A DNA stretch of 46,484 nucleotides, from positions 1 through 46,484 of the forward strand of contig CACJKA010000009.1 in assembly GCA_902593945.1 (NCBI GenBank). Direction: 5' to 3'. The position numbers and the translations under genes are program-made. This DNA comes from an uncultured Candidatus Poseidoniales archaeon. Lineage in GTDB: Archaea > Thermoplasmatota > Poseidoniia > Poseidoniales > Thalassarchaeaceae. The notes below the pieces were generated by a model. It was not told the origin of the DNA. It saw only the letters and a list, made by a program, of their open reading frames with translations, and searched no databases. Positions 1 through 8,428 of the stretch are shown piece after piece. Every line of letters starts with the position of its first letter. Position 1 is the stretch's first letter.

Positions 1-542
1 CATTCACATATGATCCACACAGCTGGTTAAGTCCTATTGCTTTCGAAGCACAAGTTAATGTTGTTTTAGCTTCACTAAGTTCAACATTCCCTAATGGTTC
101 TGCTGCATTCACTGAAAATGCTGCTTCTTACAGTGTTCAATTGATGGATCTACACGAGAGATTCATGGCAGCATTCGGAGAAGATGGAACCTGTGATATG
201 GCTGGACAGGACAAGACAATTGTTGCAAACCACAATGCATATTCTTACATGTCTGTACAATATGATATTGATATCATTACATTACATGGTTTAGACCCAG
301 AAGGTGAACCATCACCTGCTGATATTGCTGAAGTTGTAGAGAGTATTGAAGAGAAAGGAATCACAGTTCTTTTCGTTGAGGAATATACAGATCAAACAGC
401 TGTCAATTCTATAGTTGAGCAAACTGGAGTTTCATTAGAGATTCTTTATACAATGGAAATGGCACCTAGCGATTCTAGTGACAATTATTTATCAATGATG
501 AATAAGAATCTAGAGAATATTATTTCTGGATGCGGATGCTAA
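1..542 (+). CDS. znuA: Zinc ABC transporter substrate-binding protein, C-terminal part (partial at window edge)
   Basis: The reading frame is open from base 3, so the N-terminal part lies outside the window. The visible protein begins with a YDPHSWLSP segment, the His-containing metal-binding motif typical of cluster A-I (ZnuA/TroA) binding proteins. It continues with the second-lobe pattern NHNAYSYM and a third lobe with FVEEYTDQT. The protein would bind zinc (possibly manganese) outside the membrane and deliver it to ZnuB. It ends in GCGC, two cysteines at the extreme C-terminus, which is not usual for ZnuA and might add a metal ligand. The znuC and znuB genes follow in the same orientation, supporting the zinc-uptake assignment. 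Metal specificity cannot be read from the fragment. Confidence 0.9.
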   Translation, partial: FTYDPHSWLSPIAFEAQVNVVLASLSSTFPNGSAAFTENAASYSVQLMDLHERFMAAFGEDGTCDMAGQDKTIVANHNAYSYMSVQYDIDIITLHGLDPEGEPSPADIAEVVESIEEKGITVLFVEEYTDQTAVNSIVEQTGVSLEILYTMEMAPSDSSDNYLSMMNKNLENIISGCGC

Positions 543-576
543 TTAATAATTTTCAATTATTTGTTGGTGTTGTAAT

Positions 577-684
577 TTGAACTACGTAGACTTATTACCT
601 ATTATCTTCGTTACAGGAGTATTTGTAGCGTTGATAGGCAACTTGTTCTTAGAATATTTACGTTCTAAGCGTACTAGATTTTAA
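577..684 (+). CDS. Small single-pass membrane peptide between znuA and znuC
   Basis: A 35-codon frame starts at TTG (577) and stops at TAA (682-684), filling much of the 188-base gap between znuA and znuC. The translation starts MNYVDLLPIIFVTGVF, has one hydrophobic helix at about residues 5-27, and ends in a positively charged tail (LRSKRTRF). That is the layout of a single-pass membrane microprotein with a cytoplasmic basic tail. TTG starts are used elsewhere in this window. I do not recognise a family. Its position suggests a role with the zinc transporter, by analogy with small subunits of other transporters, but this is inference. It could be a chance frame. Confidence 0.5.
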   Translation: MNYVDLLPIIFVTGVFVALIGNLFLEYLRSKRTRF

Positions 685-730
685 CAATGCCCTATCGATG
701 CGAACAATAGTCATCTAGGTAGGAATTAAT

Positions 731-1546
731 GTGCAAGCGAAGGCAACTGAAGAAGAATGTTGTGATCCTCCGATTTTAGAGGTGAATAATTTATCTGTAA
801 TTCGTTCAGGCAAAATAGTTCTCAAAGATGTCGATTTAACTGTTCACAAGGGTGAATTCATCGGTCTTGTTGGTCCAAATGGGAGTGGCAAGTCAACACT
901 TCTTTTATCAATTCTAGGAGTTTTAAAGCCACACACCGGGTCAATTTCAATCTATGGTAATGTCCCCAATCCAAGAAATTTCTTTGGAAGAATTGGTTGG
1001 GTATCTCAGGCGGCGTCTTATCTGCCTCAACAAGTAAAATTATCTGTCAGAGAATTAGTAATGTTAGGCACAATTAATAGTGAAAATTTATTCTCTTGGT
1101 TTGTTAGCGGACGAAAAGAGAGAGTTTCTGAAGCCATCAAAATGGTAGGCTTAGAAGATGTTGAAAATATGGATGTATCTCGATTATCTGGCGGGCAGAG
1201 ACAGCGTGCAGTAATTGCTAGAGCATTGGTAACTGAAGCTGAATTCCTTCTGTTGGATGAGCCTTTAGTGGGAATGGATCGTGACGCTAGAAATTCCTTA
1301 CTAAAATTATTAGACCAACTATGTCATAATTCTGGTAAAACAATTCTTATGGTCTCTCACGATTTAACGGCAATACGTCAGACTGCTCACAGAATGATTT
1401 TCTTGGAAGAGAAAATTAGGTTCGATGGACCTACAAGCCTCTTTCCTGATTTAGAGACATTAGCAGACTTACGTGGAATTACTCCGGCACATGATAGCCC
1501 TGTTCAAATTCAAGAAATTCCTTGGGCTGAGGAGGTGAGTGAATAA
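731..1546 (+). CDS. znuC: Zinc ABC transporter ATP-binding protein
   Basis: A 271-residue ABC ATPase that would power zinc import from the cytoplasmic face of ZnuB. Walker A is GPNGSGKST (about residues 49-57), the signature is LSGGQRQR (about 156-163), Walker B is LLLDEPLVG (about 177-185), and a switch His follows in MVSHD. The length and the sequence around the Q-loop (GWVSQ) fit the ZnuC/MntB group of metal importers. The start is GTG at 731, behind GGTAGGAAT. The last codons contain GGAGGTGAG, which looks like the ribosome-binding site for znuB, so the two genes are probably translationally coupled. Zinc rather than manganese is inferred from the neighbours. Confidence 0.93.
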   Translation: MQAKATEEECCDPPILEVNNLSVIRSGKIVLKDVDLTVHKGEFIGLVGPNGSGKSTLLLSILGVLKPHTGSISIYGNVPNPRNFFGRIGWVSQAASYLPQQVKLSVRELVMLGTINSENLFSWFVSGRKERVSEAIKMVGLEDVENMDVSRLSGGQRQRAVIARALVTEAEFLLLDEPLVGMDRDARNSLLKLLDQLCHNSGKTILMVSHDLTAIRQTAHRMIFLEEKIRFDGPTSLFPDLETLADLRGITPAHDSPVQIQEIPWAEEVSE

Positions 1547-1593
1547 ATCAAAGAGCATCAAGATCTGAGGGACAATTATTTGTAATCTATTTA

Positions 1594-2550
1594 TTGTTAC
1601 TTTTGTTCTCACCTTACTTATTCTACCGGTACTCTCCTGGAGATGCATTAATGTCAATCTTCACACCATTACTAGAATTTGTAGCGCCTGTAGTTCCAGG
1701 AGATATATTTCCTTACTTCTTTACTATGGAAATGTTCCAAAGAGCTATGATTTCTGCAATAATTGTTACAATAGTTGCGGGGCTTCTAGGCTCATTCCTA
1801 TTGGTTAGAAATCTTGCATTGATAGGAGATGGTTTGGCGCATGTTTCTTTTGGTGGTGTTGCTATAGGAATTGTATTAGGGGCAACTCATCCTTTATATT
1901 ATGCATTAACTTTCAGCATTATCGCCTCAATCATTATCTATGAACTTCAATCTCGAGGAATTCTTACCGGAGATGCGTCAATAGCAATATTTCTCACTGG
2001 AATGTTAGCTTTGGGTTTAGTTGCCTTACGTACAAATGGCGGAGGTATAACCACAGATATTGAGGGGTACCTCTTTGGAAATTTACTCTTGATTGATGGA
2101 TCGGATTTAGATCTTATTTCATTGATTTGTATAGGCTCACTCTTTATTTTATTCCTTATTAGATCGGGTTTACTTGCAATCACCGTCGACCCTTTGGCTG
2201 CTGCAGTTCAAGGAATCCCTGTACGCACAATTGGTTTACTATTCAGTGTGATAACAGCAGCAGTAGTCGTGAGTATGGTTCAAGTTGTTGGTGCATTACT
2301 TGTAACATCATTACTAGTTACTCCAGCAGCTACAGCACAACTAGTTGGGAGAAGTTTTCGTTCATGCTTGTTATGGACTCAATTTTTTGGATTTAGCTCT
2401 GTGATGCTTGGTCTTTATTTCTCTGCTGAACGTGACACAGGAAGTGGTTCAATGATTGCATTAGTGTCAGCAATAATATTCTGTTTAATGGCTATTTTAA
2501 CCTATGCGCCTAAATTTATTAATTACAACGAAAAATCTTTCGAGGAGTGA
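1594..2550 (+). CDS. znuB: Zinc ABC transporter permease
   Basis: An ABC-3 family permease with about eight to nine membrane segments, carrying the family landmark LLVRNLALIGDGLAHVSFGG. It forms the membrane channel for zinc delivered by ZnuA. The start is uncertain. The frame is open back to 1543, where an ATA codon overlaps the znuC stop and follows a strong GGAGGTGAG site by three bases; that form would add 17 residues, mostly a hydrophobic helix. TTG 1594 is the first conventional start (318 residues). ATG 1651, behind GGAGATG, is another option and would remove the first 19 residues. The core ABC-3 domain is intact whichever is used. The downstream exporter gene overlaps or abuts this stop codon, indicating one operon. 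Confidence 0.9.
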   Translation: MLLLFSPYLFYRYSPGDALMSIFTPLLEFVAPVVPGDIFPYFFTMEMFQRAMISAIIVTIVAGLLGSFLLVRNLALIGDGLAHVSFGGVAIGIVLGATHPLYYALTFSIIASIIIYELQSRGILTGDASIAIFLTGMLALGLVALRTNGGGITTDIEGYLFGNLLLIDGSDLDLISLICIGSLFILFLIRSGLLAITVDPLAAAVQGIPVRTIGLLFSVITAAVVVSMVQVVGALLVTSLLVTPAATAQLVGRSFRSCLLWTQFFGFSSVMLGLYFSAERDTGSGSMIALVSAIIFCLMAILTYAPKFINYNEKSFEE

Positions 2551-2555
2551 GGTAT

Positions 2556-3761
2556 ATGGTCACCTTGGCGGAAGTTTTCGAGATTATTGTAGTCAGTATG
2601 CGGGATGCATTTCTTGCCGTTACCGTTTTTGTTGCTGCAATGGTTCTATTATTCAGTTGGTTACAGTACATTACTGCAGGAAGATTTGTGGATACAATCC
2701 GAGAAAATACTCGCTGGCAACCAGTGATTGGAGCTCTCATGGGTATTACTCCAGGATGTGGCGGTGCTATTGTAATGATGCCAATGTATGCACGTGGTTA
2801 TGTTACCTATGGGACGGTCATAGCCACTCTTATCGCCACTCTAGGAGATTCAGCATTCGTTTTAATCGGAGCAGCAGTTACTGATTCATCATTCATTGCT
2901 CCTGTTATAGCTGTACATCTCATTTCGTTAGTTATCGGGATCTGTTGGGGTTATCTTGTGGATGGTATGGAGATTACTCCTAGCAAACCATTGGGTAAAT
3001 TCGGTCCAACATTTGAAAATAATTCACTCAAACCACTCTCTGAAAGCAAAAATGAAGATGCGAAAGAAGTCTTTGACGATCTTGGAAGAGAAGAGGAAAG
3101 CGGTTGGGGGTATTTCCTACTTCATCAAGGATACACTGTTTGGTGGATTGTAACCGCTCTTGGACTTATATTCGCAGTTTTACTTTTGCTTTGGAGTGCT
3201 CAGGACGCAGATTTCACTCTTGAAATTGATTACAATCCATTGACTCTCCATGGTTTCATAACCTGGATTGGTTTGATTGGAACTTCGTTGTCCATAATAC
3301 TCTACATTTCGCAGAAAAATTGGATTGGTGATGATACAGAAGCATCTATTGGCGATAAATTATATTCGATGCGTGAAACAATGATCCATTCTGCAAGTGA
3401 AACAGCATTTGTTACTTTCTGGGTGATGTCTGCTTATCTTATTTTTGAGTTTTCTATGTTATTTTCTGGAATGAATGAGGCCGATTTAGTATTATATGGT
3501 GACGGAATCATTGCCGTTATTCTCGCGGCGGTCATTGGACTAATTCCGGGATGTGGACCACAAATAATTGCAATTACTGCATATACTAAGGATATAATTT
3601 CGTTTCCAGCACTTGCAGCAAATGCCATCAGTCAAGATGGTGATGCACTTTTCCCATTACTTGTCAGACATAGAGCAGCAAGCCTTTGGGCAACAGTTCA
3701 CACTACTATTCCCGCCATAATTGTCGGCATTATTTTGATGTTTTTTGGTATAACGTTCTAA
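2556..3761 (+). CDS. ArsP_2-like 10-TM putative heavy-metal exporter
   Basis: A polytopic membrane protein of about 401 residues. It has two copies of a PGCG motif in similar settings: GITPGCGGAIVMMPMYARG near residue 65, and GLIPGCGPQIIAITAYTKD near residue 330. Each is followed by a segment with G/QDGD- or GDSAF-type residues. This two-fold architecture matches the putative 10-TM heavy-metal exporter family (ArsP_2), members of which are also annotated as putative manganese or arsenic transporters. The middle (about residues 140-185) is a charged cytoplasmic loop. ATG 2556 is preferred over GTG 2547 because the purine-rich GGAGTGAGG sits at proper distance from it. Co-transcription with znuBC suggests a metal-balancing role; the substrate is unknown. 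Confidence 0.75.
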   Translation: MVTLAEVFEIIVVSMRDAFLAVTVFVAAMVLLFSWLQYITAGRFVDTIRENTRWQPVIGALMGITPGCGGAIVMMPMYARGYVTYGTVIATLIATLGDSAFVLIGAAVTDSSFIAPVIAVHLISLVIGICWGYLVDGMEITPSKPLGKFGPTFENNSLKPLSESKNEDAKEVFDDLGREEESGWGYFLLHQGYTVWWIVTALGLIFAVLLLLWSAQDADFTLEIDYNPLTLHGFITWIGLIGTSLSIILYISQKNWIGDDTEASIGDKLYSMRETMIHSASETAFVTFWVMSAYLIFEFSMLFSGMNEADLVLYGDGIIAVILAAVIGLIPGCGPQIIAITAYTKDIISFPALAANAISQDGDALFPLLVRHRAASLWATVHTTIPAIIVGIILMFFGITF

Positions 3762-3779
3762 TTTCATTTTATCTACCTA

Positions 3780-4106
3780 TTATTTTGCATAGGTGTGTAA
3801 AATTTTGGCAGTAGAGTTGAATAGAATATCATCAGAAAGCTGAAAATCTGCTGCTGAAAATGAATTAATTATTTCTTTTTCACGATTTTCATAATCATCA
3901 GTTGATCGAAACTTCTCTAGTGTCTTTTCATCCGGCCATATCGTGAAAGCAATCACTCTCTCAGCATCTTCGGCAAATGTAAAACCATTACAACCATTTT
4001 CCATTGCAGATGAAAGAAATTCAACCATTGCATTATTTATTTCAGTTGTTATTTCACAGTTATTTTTATTGGTTACCCACATCCTAATCACAGGTGATAT
4101 ATTCAT
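3780..4106 (-). CDS. Small dimeric alpha/beta-barrel-like protein, possibly ABM family
   Basis: A 108-residue soluble protein, convergent with the metal operon. The pattern of an N-terminal strand (PVIRMWVTN), helices, a strand containing GFTFAEDAERVIAFTIWPDEKTLEKF and a short distal helix resembles antibiotic-biosynthesis-monooxygenase (ABM) or heme-degrading folds, where the phrase 'W.s.e.l..fr.s..y' is common. No catalytic residues can be assigned. The resemblance is at fold level only, so the function is open. It has ordinary A+T-rich codon use like its neighbours, unlike the G+C-rich gene that follows at 4217. Confidence 0.6.
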   Translation of the reverse strand: MNISPVIRMWVTNKNNCEITTEINNAMVEFLSSAMENGCNGFTFAEDAERVIAFTIWPDEKTLEKFRSTDDYENREKEIINSFSAADFQLSDDILFNSTAKILHTYAK

Positions 4107-4216
4107 ACATATCCGATGGAGTGAACTGTTTTACTATTTCTCACACCGCATCTACTTGGATAGGGAAGAATATGCTGATGGCTACGGAGGAAGAATTAAA
4201 CCACTTCTGAATTATT

Positions 4217-7200
4217 GTGAAAAACGTGTTCTTCCACATTAGAACCCGTCCCCTCGTTGCAGTCGTTCTGATTCTTCTCATGTTGGGAATGAGCGCTTCT
4301 TTCGGGACCGCCTCACTGGATGAACGGAAATCTACCTTTTTGGAAGATGAAACTCCACTTCTTCTGACCCACTCAACAATCGCCGAGGTCGGCTTCTCGG
4401 CCGACTCGATTTACACAAACACAACAATCGCCGCGGGCACTTACAACGGCTGTGCTATTCTTGAGAATGAAAGCATGGTTTGCTGGGGTGACAATGAGTA
4501 TGGTCAACTCGGTGATGGGACTACTACCGGATCGGTGGTACCGGTTTACGTCAACGTTGCCGCTAACGAAACTCCTGTCGAGGTCACGGTTGGGCAAGTC
4601 ACAGCCTGCGCCTTGATGGAATCAGGGAATATTTACTGCTGGGGCTCAGGTTACTATGGTAAGATGGGTAACGGTGAACCCTGGAACGATGATTATGTGA
4701 ACACTGAGATGCGTCAAGTATTGCTTCCTGAAGGTCAAGGCGGTCAAACGGTCTCGATTTCCGGAGGCCACATCTGCACTATCCTCGACAACGGTGACGT
4801 CTACTGTTGGGGTCGAGGCAACCAAGGTCAACTTGGATATGGAGGCACATCAAATCGCAATATTCCAGCAAAGGTAAATTTGCCTGGACAGCGAAGTGCG
4901 ATTGCGATTTCGACCGGGACCTTCATGACTTGTGCTATTACGACCGATGGAATGGGATACTGTTGGGGCGAAAATGACGAGGGGCAACTCGGGAATGGCA
5001 CTACAAATTCGAGGTGGACGACACCCGCCGAGGTTCTTTTTCCATCTGGATACGCCCCTGTTTCTATCTCGGCTGGCGATGACTTCGCCTGTGCTTTGAT
5101 GGATAATCGCAAGGTGATGTGCTGGGGTGAGAATAACGATGGTCGCTTGGGCCAAGGTCCTTTGGCAACCGATGATGAAACAACGCCTGTTTGGGTGAGT
5201 ATGGAGAATAGTGAGACAGCTCATTTCCTTGATATCGGAACAAAATCTGCTTGCATGATTCTGGATTCGGGGGGAACCAAGTGCTGGGGTACAAATGAGG
5301 AGGGACAAATAGGTCAGGGAGACACCGATATCGACTATTATTCTACTCCAACTGAGGTAAACGGTAGCTACGACTTCGTCGCTCTTTCAATCAATTCAGA
5401 TACTATTTGTGCGATTACATCTAACGCAGAAGGATACTGCTGGGGAGATAATGAGGCTGGCCAGACTGGACGTGGATCAATAGATACCGACGAACCGACA
5501 CCAGGTGAAATTTTGTTTAATCCGAATCACTTGATGCTCGATGATCGTGATCCGGATGAGGACGGTATTCTTTCGATCTTCGACCCGTTTCCAAGAGGGT
5601 GCATTCCAGGCAGTTGGTTCAATTCTACTCTGGGTGATTGTCAGTGGAACTCCCCTGGACATTACACAGATCAAGCAGAGTTGACTCAAGAGATTCCTTG
5701 CCCGATTGGCAGCTATCAGCCGAATACGGGTCAGTCGAGTTGCTTACTCTCGCCGCCGGGTAATTACACAGACGTCGAAGCATCGATTACACCAACTCCA
5801 TGCCCAGCCGGCCAATATCAGCCATCTGAAGGTCAGATAGCATGTCTAATCGTTGACCTTGGACATTTTTCACTAGAGGGTTCAGTTGAGCAGAATCCTT
5901 GTCCGAAAGGTACGTTTCAAGATTCGTTCGGGCAGTCGACTTGCTTAGATGCAGATCCGGGTTATTACGTTGACATCAAAGGCTCAAACAGTCAGTTTCC
6001 CTGCCCTTCGGGAACCTATTCTCAATCATCTGGTTCACATTCTTGCACTAACGCAGATATTGGATATCATGTGCCATATTCAGCATCATCAGAACAATTC
6101 GAGTGCTCCGTTGGGACATATTCTGACACTGTTGGATTAACTGATTGTAAATCAGCGTCTCCCGGACATTACACAGATGTTACCGGTGCTACAACTGATT
6201 TTGCCTGTTCGTTCGGATTTTACCAACCTCTGAGTGGTCAATCTCTATGCTTAGAGGCTGACCCCGGGCACTTTGTGTCAATACTTGGCGCCACTGAACA
6301 AATTGAGTGTGTGTTGGGATTCTTCCAAAGTCAATCCGGCTCAGATAGGTGTACACCTTCTGAGCCTGGGAATTATGTTAATCAGACCGGAGCTTCCGCT
6401 CAAACCCCTTGTGACTCAGGATATTACCAAAACCAGTTCGTGAGTACAGAATGCCAAGCTGCTGACCAAGGCCACTATGTGGCTGAAACAGGATCATTGT
6501 TGCAATCAAAATGCGAAATTGGTTCTTTTTCAGCCCAAATCGCTTCAGTAGAATGTACTTCCGCTACACCTGGTCACTTCGTTAGTATTGAAGGTGCGAC
6601 TAACCAAATAGTTTGTTCGAATGGTACTTTCCAACCAGAATATGGCCAGAGTTCATGCCTAACCGCCGAAGCTGGTCATTTTGTTCCTGAATCTGATGCA
6701 AGTGAGCAGATTCCATGCCATACAGGGACATATCAGAACCTCGTCGCGATGACTTCGTGTATTGAGGCAGATCCCGGTTATCACGTTCCAGAGACAGGTA
6801 TGACGGAACAGATAATCTGTGCAGCAGGATCTTACCAATTCAATTCTGGACAGGAGACATGTCGAGCCGCAGATCCGGGGCATTTTGTTCACATATCAGG
6901 CCTGACTGGACAAACTAAGTGTATCGAAGGTTGGTATCAACCATCCGAAGGGAAAGCCGAATGCCTGCAGGCCGAACCTGGTCACTTTGCCTCAGGAATA
7001 GGATCGGTTAATCAAACCGAGTGTGGATTAGGAACCTTCCAAGAAGGGCCTGGTGCAAACAAGTGCGAGGATGCTTACATTGACCATTACGTTGACACTA
7101 TTGGCTCGATAACACAGTCCCCGTGCCCGACGGGAACCAGTCAACCGCTTGTCGGGCAGAGCAAATGCGTTTGGCCATTGGGAGTAGATTCACCAGTCAT

Positions 7201-7555
7201 TCTTTTGGTCTACGCTCTCCTAGGCGCGATACTAGTCTTCGGTCTTGGCGGTTGGATGGTTATGCGACGCAGAAGAGAGGTAACGGTGACCGAGGTGGCC
7301 GAGCACACACACAGTGTCGAGGAACCAGTTCAGCCAGTCTACGAGACCAAGCCCGAATCGGAGATGAACACCAGGCAGTCCCTAGAAGAACTCGAAGCAG
7401 ACCTGAGCCGTCCCCCCCCCCCTCCTCATACTAAGATGAACGAGCAGGGGCAACTCGTCTGGGTTGACGATGCTGGTACCGCATATGCTCAGAACCCTGA
7501 CGGCAGCATGGTCACGTTCAACACCTCGACAAAACGGTGGGAGCCGCTTGAGTAA
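4217..7555 (+). CDS. Giant surface protein: seven RCC1 repeats, fifteen Cys-rich 34-residue repeats, TM anchor
   Basis: A 1112-residue predicted surface protein with a GTG start. A hydrophobic signal segment (about residues 10-30) is followed by seven RCC1-type repeats (about 65-435), each with a CWG-x(3-4)-GQLG-like core (CWGDNEYGQLG, CWGRGNQGQLG and so on), enough for one seven-bladed propeller. An acidic DDRDPDEDG segment leads to fifteen near-perfect 34-residue repeats (about 479-988) of the form PGHYV..G....PC..G.Y....G...C, similar to the GCC2/GCC3 (ephrin-receptor-like) Cys-rich repeats. A membrane helix (about 993-1015) is followed by RRRR and a cytoplasmic tail with PPPPPH and a short WVDDAGTAY...W domain. 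By eye the gene is clearly richer in G+C than its neighbours. An adhesive or ligand-binding role is inferred from the architecture; the ligand is unknown. Confidence 0.9.
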   Translation: MKNVFFHIRTRPLVAVVLILLMLGMSASFGTASLDERKSTFLEDETPLLLTHSTIAEVGFSADSIYTNTTIAAGTYNGCAILENESMVCWGDNEYGQLGDGTTTGSVVPVYVNVAANETPVEVTVGQVTACALMESGNIYCWGSGYYGKMGNGEPWNDDYVNTEMRQVLLPEGQGGQTVSISGGHICTILDNGDVYCWGRGNQGQLGYGGTSNRNIPAKVNLPGQRSAIAISTGTFMTCAITTDGMGYCWGENDEGQLGNGTTNSRWTTPAEVLFPSGYAPVSISAGDDFACALMDNRKVMCWGENNDGRLGQGPLATDDETTPVWVSMENSETAHFLDIGTKSACMILDSGGTKCWGTNEEGQIGQGDTDIDYYSTPTEVNGSYDFVALSINSDTICAITSNAEGYCWGDNEAGQTGRGSIDTDEPTPGEILFNPNHLMLDDRDPDEDGILSIFDPFPRGCIPGSWFNSTLGDCQWNSPGHYTDQAELTQEIPCPIGSYQPNTGQSSCLLSPPGNYTDVEASITPTPCPAGQYQPSEGQIACLIVDLGHFSLEGSVEQNPCPKGTFQDSFGQSTCLDADPGYYVDIKGSNSQFPCPSGTYSQSSGSHSCTNADIGYHVPYSASSEQFECSVGTYSDTVGLTDCKSASPGHYTDVTGATTDFACSFGFYQPLSGQSLCLEADPGHFVSILGATEQIECVLGFFQSQSGSDRCTPSEPGNYVNQTGASAQTPCDSGYYQNQFVSTECQAADQGHYVAETGSLLQSKCEIGSFSAQIASVECTSATPGHFVSIEGATNQIVCSNGTFQPEYGQSSCLTAEAGHFVPESDASEQIPCHTGTYQNLVAMTSCIEADPGYHVPETGMTEQIICAAGSYQFNSGQETCRAADPGHFVHISGLTGQTKCIEGWYQPSEGKAECLQAEPGHFASGIGSVNQTECGLGTFQEGPGANKCEDAYIDHYVDTIGSITQSPCPTGTSQPLVGQSKCVWPLGVDSPVILLVYALLGAILVFGLGGWMVMRRRREVTVTEVAEHTHSVEEPVQPVYETKPESEMNTRQSLEELEADLSRPPPPPHTKMNEQGQLVWVDDAGTAYAQNPDGSMVTFNTSTKRWEPLE
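5651..7180 (+). repeat. Fifteen tandem 34-residue (102-base) Cys-rich repeats
   Basis: Within the protein at 4217-7555, fifteen consecutive units of exactly 34 residues align without gaps. Each has two Cys residues (around unit positions 16 and 30), a PGH(Y/F) opening and a G-x-Y/F-Q/x segment between the cysteines. The DNA of neighbouring units has diverged, so the array is old at nucleotide level but held to strict length at protein level. This points to a superhelical or beads-on-string stalk with two cysteines per unit, probably disulphide-bonded outside the cell. Confidence 0.9.
7412..7422 (+). repeat. Eleven-base poly-C tract inside the surface-protein gene
   Basis: Eleven consecutive C bases, extended by TCCTC, encode the five-proline run just before the C-terminal cytoplasmic domain. 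The frame is coherent on both sides, so no frameshift is present in this copy. Tracts of this length are prone to slippage; a one-base change would remove only the last ~45 residues and leave the membrane-anchored exterior intact. Confidence 0.85.
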
Positions 7556-7738
7556 CCGAATCATAGGTTAGGGGCGATTTCCTGCATAAACTAGAGGCTA
7601 TTCATGATATTCCCCTTCACTCATAATTCTAGTATAGACTTGTGAATGATAAATCTTGGGCCGAATTGATATTAAATTTCTTGTAGATTTCATTCTTAAG
7701 ATACTACACAATGAAAGCCAAAGTGCCCTCGCCTAAAC

Positions 7739-8422
7739 ATGAGTCAACGGGTTTGGTTATATTCCGTAACTATTATCATAGGCCTTTGGATTTCTGCCAC
7801 AGGCGCAGGAGGAACCCTTCCAGATAGCATAGCCGAATGGCCCGTCAACATTTGGTGTTGGGGGGTTTTTGCCAGCATTTTCTTGTCGACTGAACGAAAA
7901 GAGAGAATCGAGATGATCGCAGTTGTAGCCTTAGCGACACCAATGGAGTTATTTTTCTCCGAAGTTTGGTTAATTTACGAATATCAACGTGATTTCATGC
8001 CTCTGTTTGTACCAGCAGGTCATTATTTCCTCTTTGACTTGGGTCGTCGGGGGGCTACTCAAATTAGAGAGAGCATGATTATGCTAGCACTTCTCCCATT
8101 CGTTCCTTTAGTCGTCTACGGGGCATTCACTGGAAGTGATACCTCCGGTTTTGTACTGCTTCTTCTTGTACTTGTTTTTGCTAAATGGGGACCTGAGCCA
8201 GGCCTTTATGCAGTCATGGTTTGGGCAGCATTAGCTATGGAACTCTGGGGAACATATCTCGGAAATTGGACGTGGTCCTCAGAAGTTCCATGGACTGGCC
8301 TTACTGCATGGAATCCTCCGCTTCTAGTAGGTGCATTCTATTGCCTTGGTGACCTCTTGGTTAATTTGTGTGTTTCCAAGTTTGGAGTTAAAGAATCTTC
8401 CAAATCAATATGCTCCGATTAA
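7739..8422 (+). CDS. Multi-pass membrane protein of unknown function
   Basis: A 227-residue hydrophobic protein with about seven predicted membrane helices. Aromatic and acidic residues lie within or near helices (ELFFSEVWLIYEYQRDFMPLF, VPAGHYFLFDLGRR, MELWGTYLGNWTWSSEVPWTGLTAWNPP). The PAGHYFLFDLGRR and WTWSSEVPWTGL segments are reminiscent of small membrane enzymes, but I cannot name a family. It starts at ATG 7739 with no clear Shine-Dalgarno sequence and converges on the lipoprotein gene, leaving six bases between stop codons. The 183 bases upstream show no further gene that I can support. Confidence 0.7.
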   Translation: MSQRVWLYSVTIIIGLWISATGAGGTLPDSIAEWPVNIWCWGVFASIFLSTERKERIEMIAVVALATPMELFFSEVWLIYEYQRDFMPLFVPAGHYFLFDLGRRGATQIRESMIMLALLPFVPLVVYGAFTGSDTSGFVLLLLVLVFAKWGPEPGLYAVMVWAALAMELWGTYLGNWTWSSEVPWTGLTAWNPPLLVGAFYCLGDLLVNLCVSKFGVKESSKSICSD

Positions 8423-8428
8423 ACATAA

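Noticed and set aside
2504-2884. A plus-strand open frame overlapping the end of znuB and the exporter gene.
   Set aside because: It is out of frame with two well-supported membrane-protein genes, and its composition is atypical (Cys/Arg/Tyr-rich), so it is a shadow.
4850-5308. A long minus-strand open frame within the RCC1 region.
   Set aside because: It mirrors the G+C-rich coding strand, has no recognisable motif, and the plus strand encodes clear RCC1 repeats.
5651-7180. A regular 102-base period that could suggest a CRISPR-like or satellite array.
   Set aside because: The period is in protein (34 residues) within one open frame; the DNA units are diverged and there are no spacers.
7412-7422. 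Poly-C tract as evidence of a frameshift or sequencing error.
   Set aside because: The frame is consistent on both sides and ends in a coherent domain, so no break is present in this copy.
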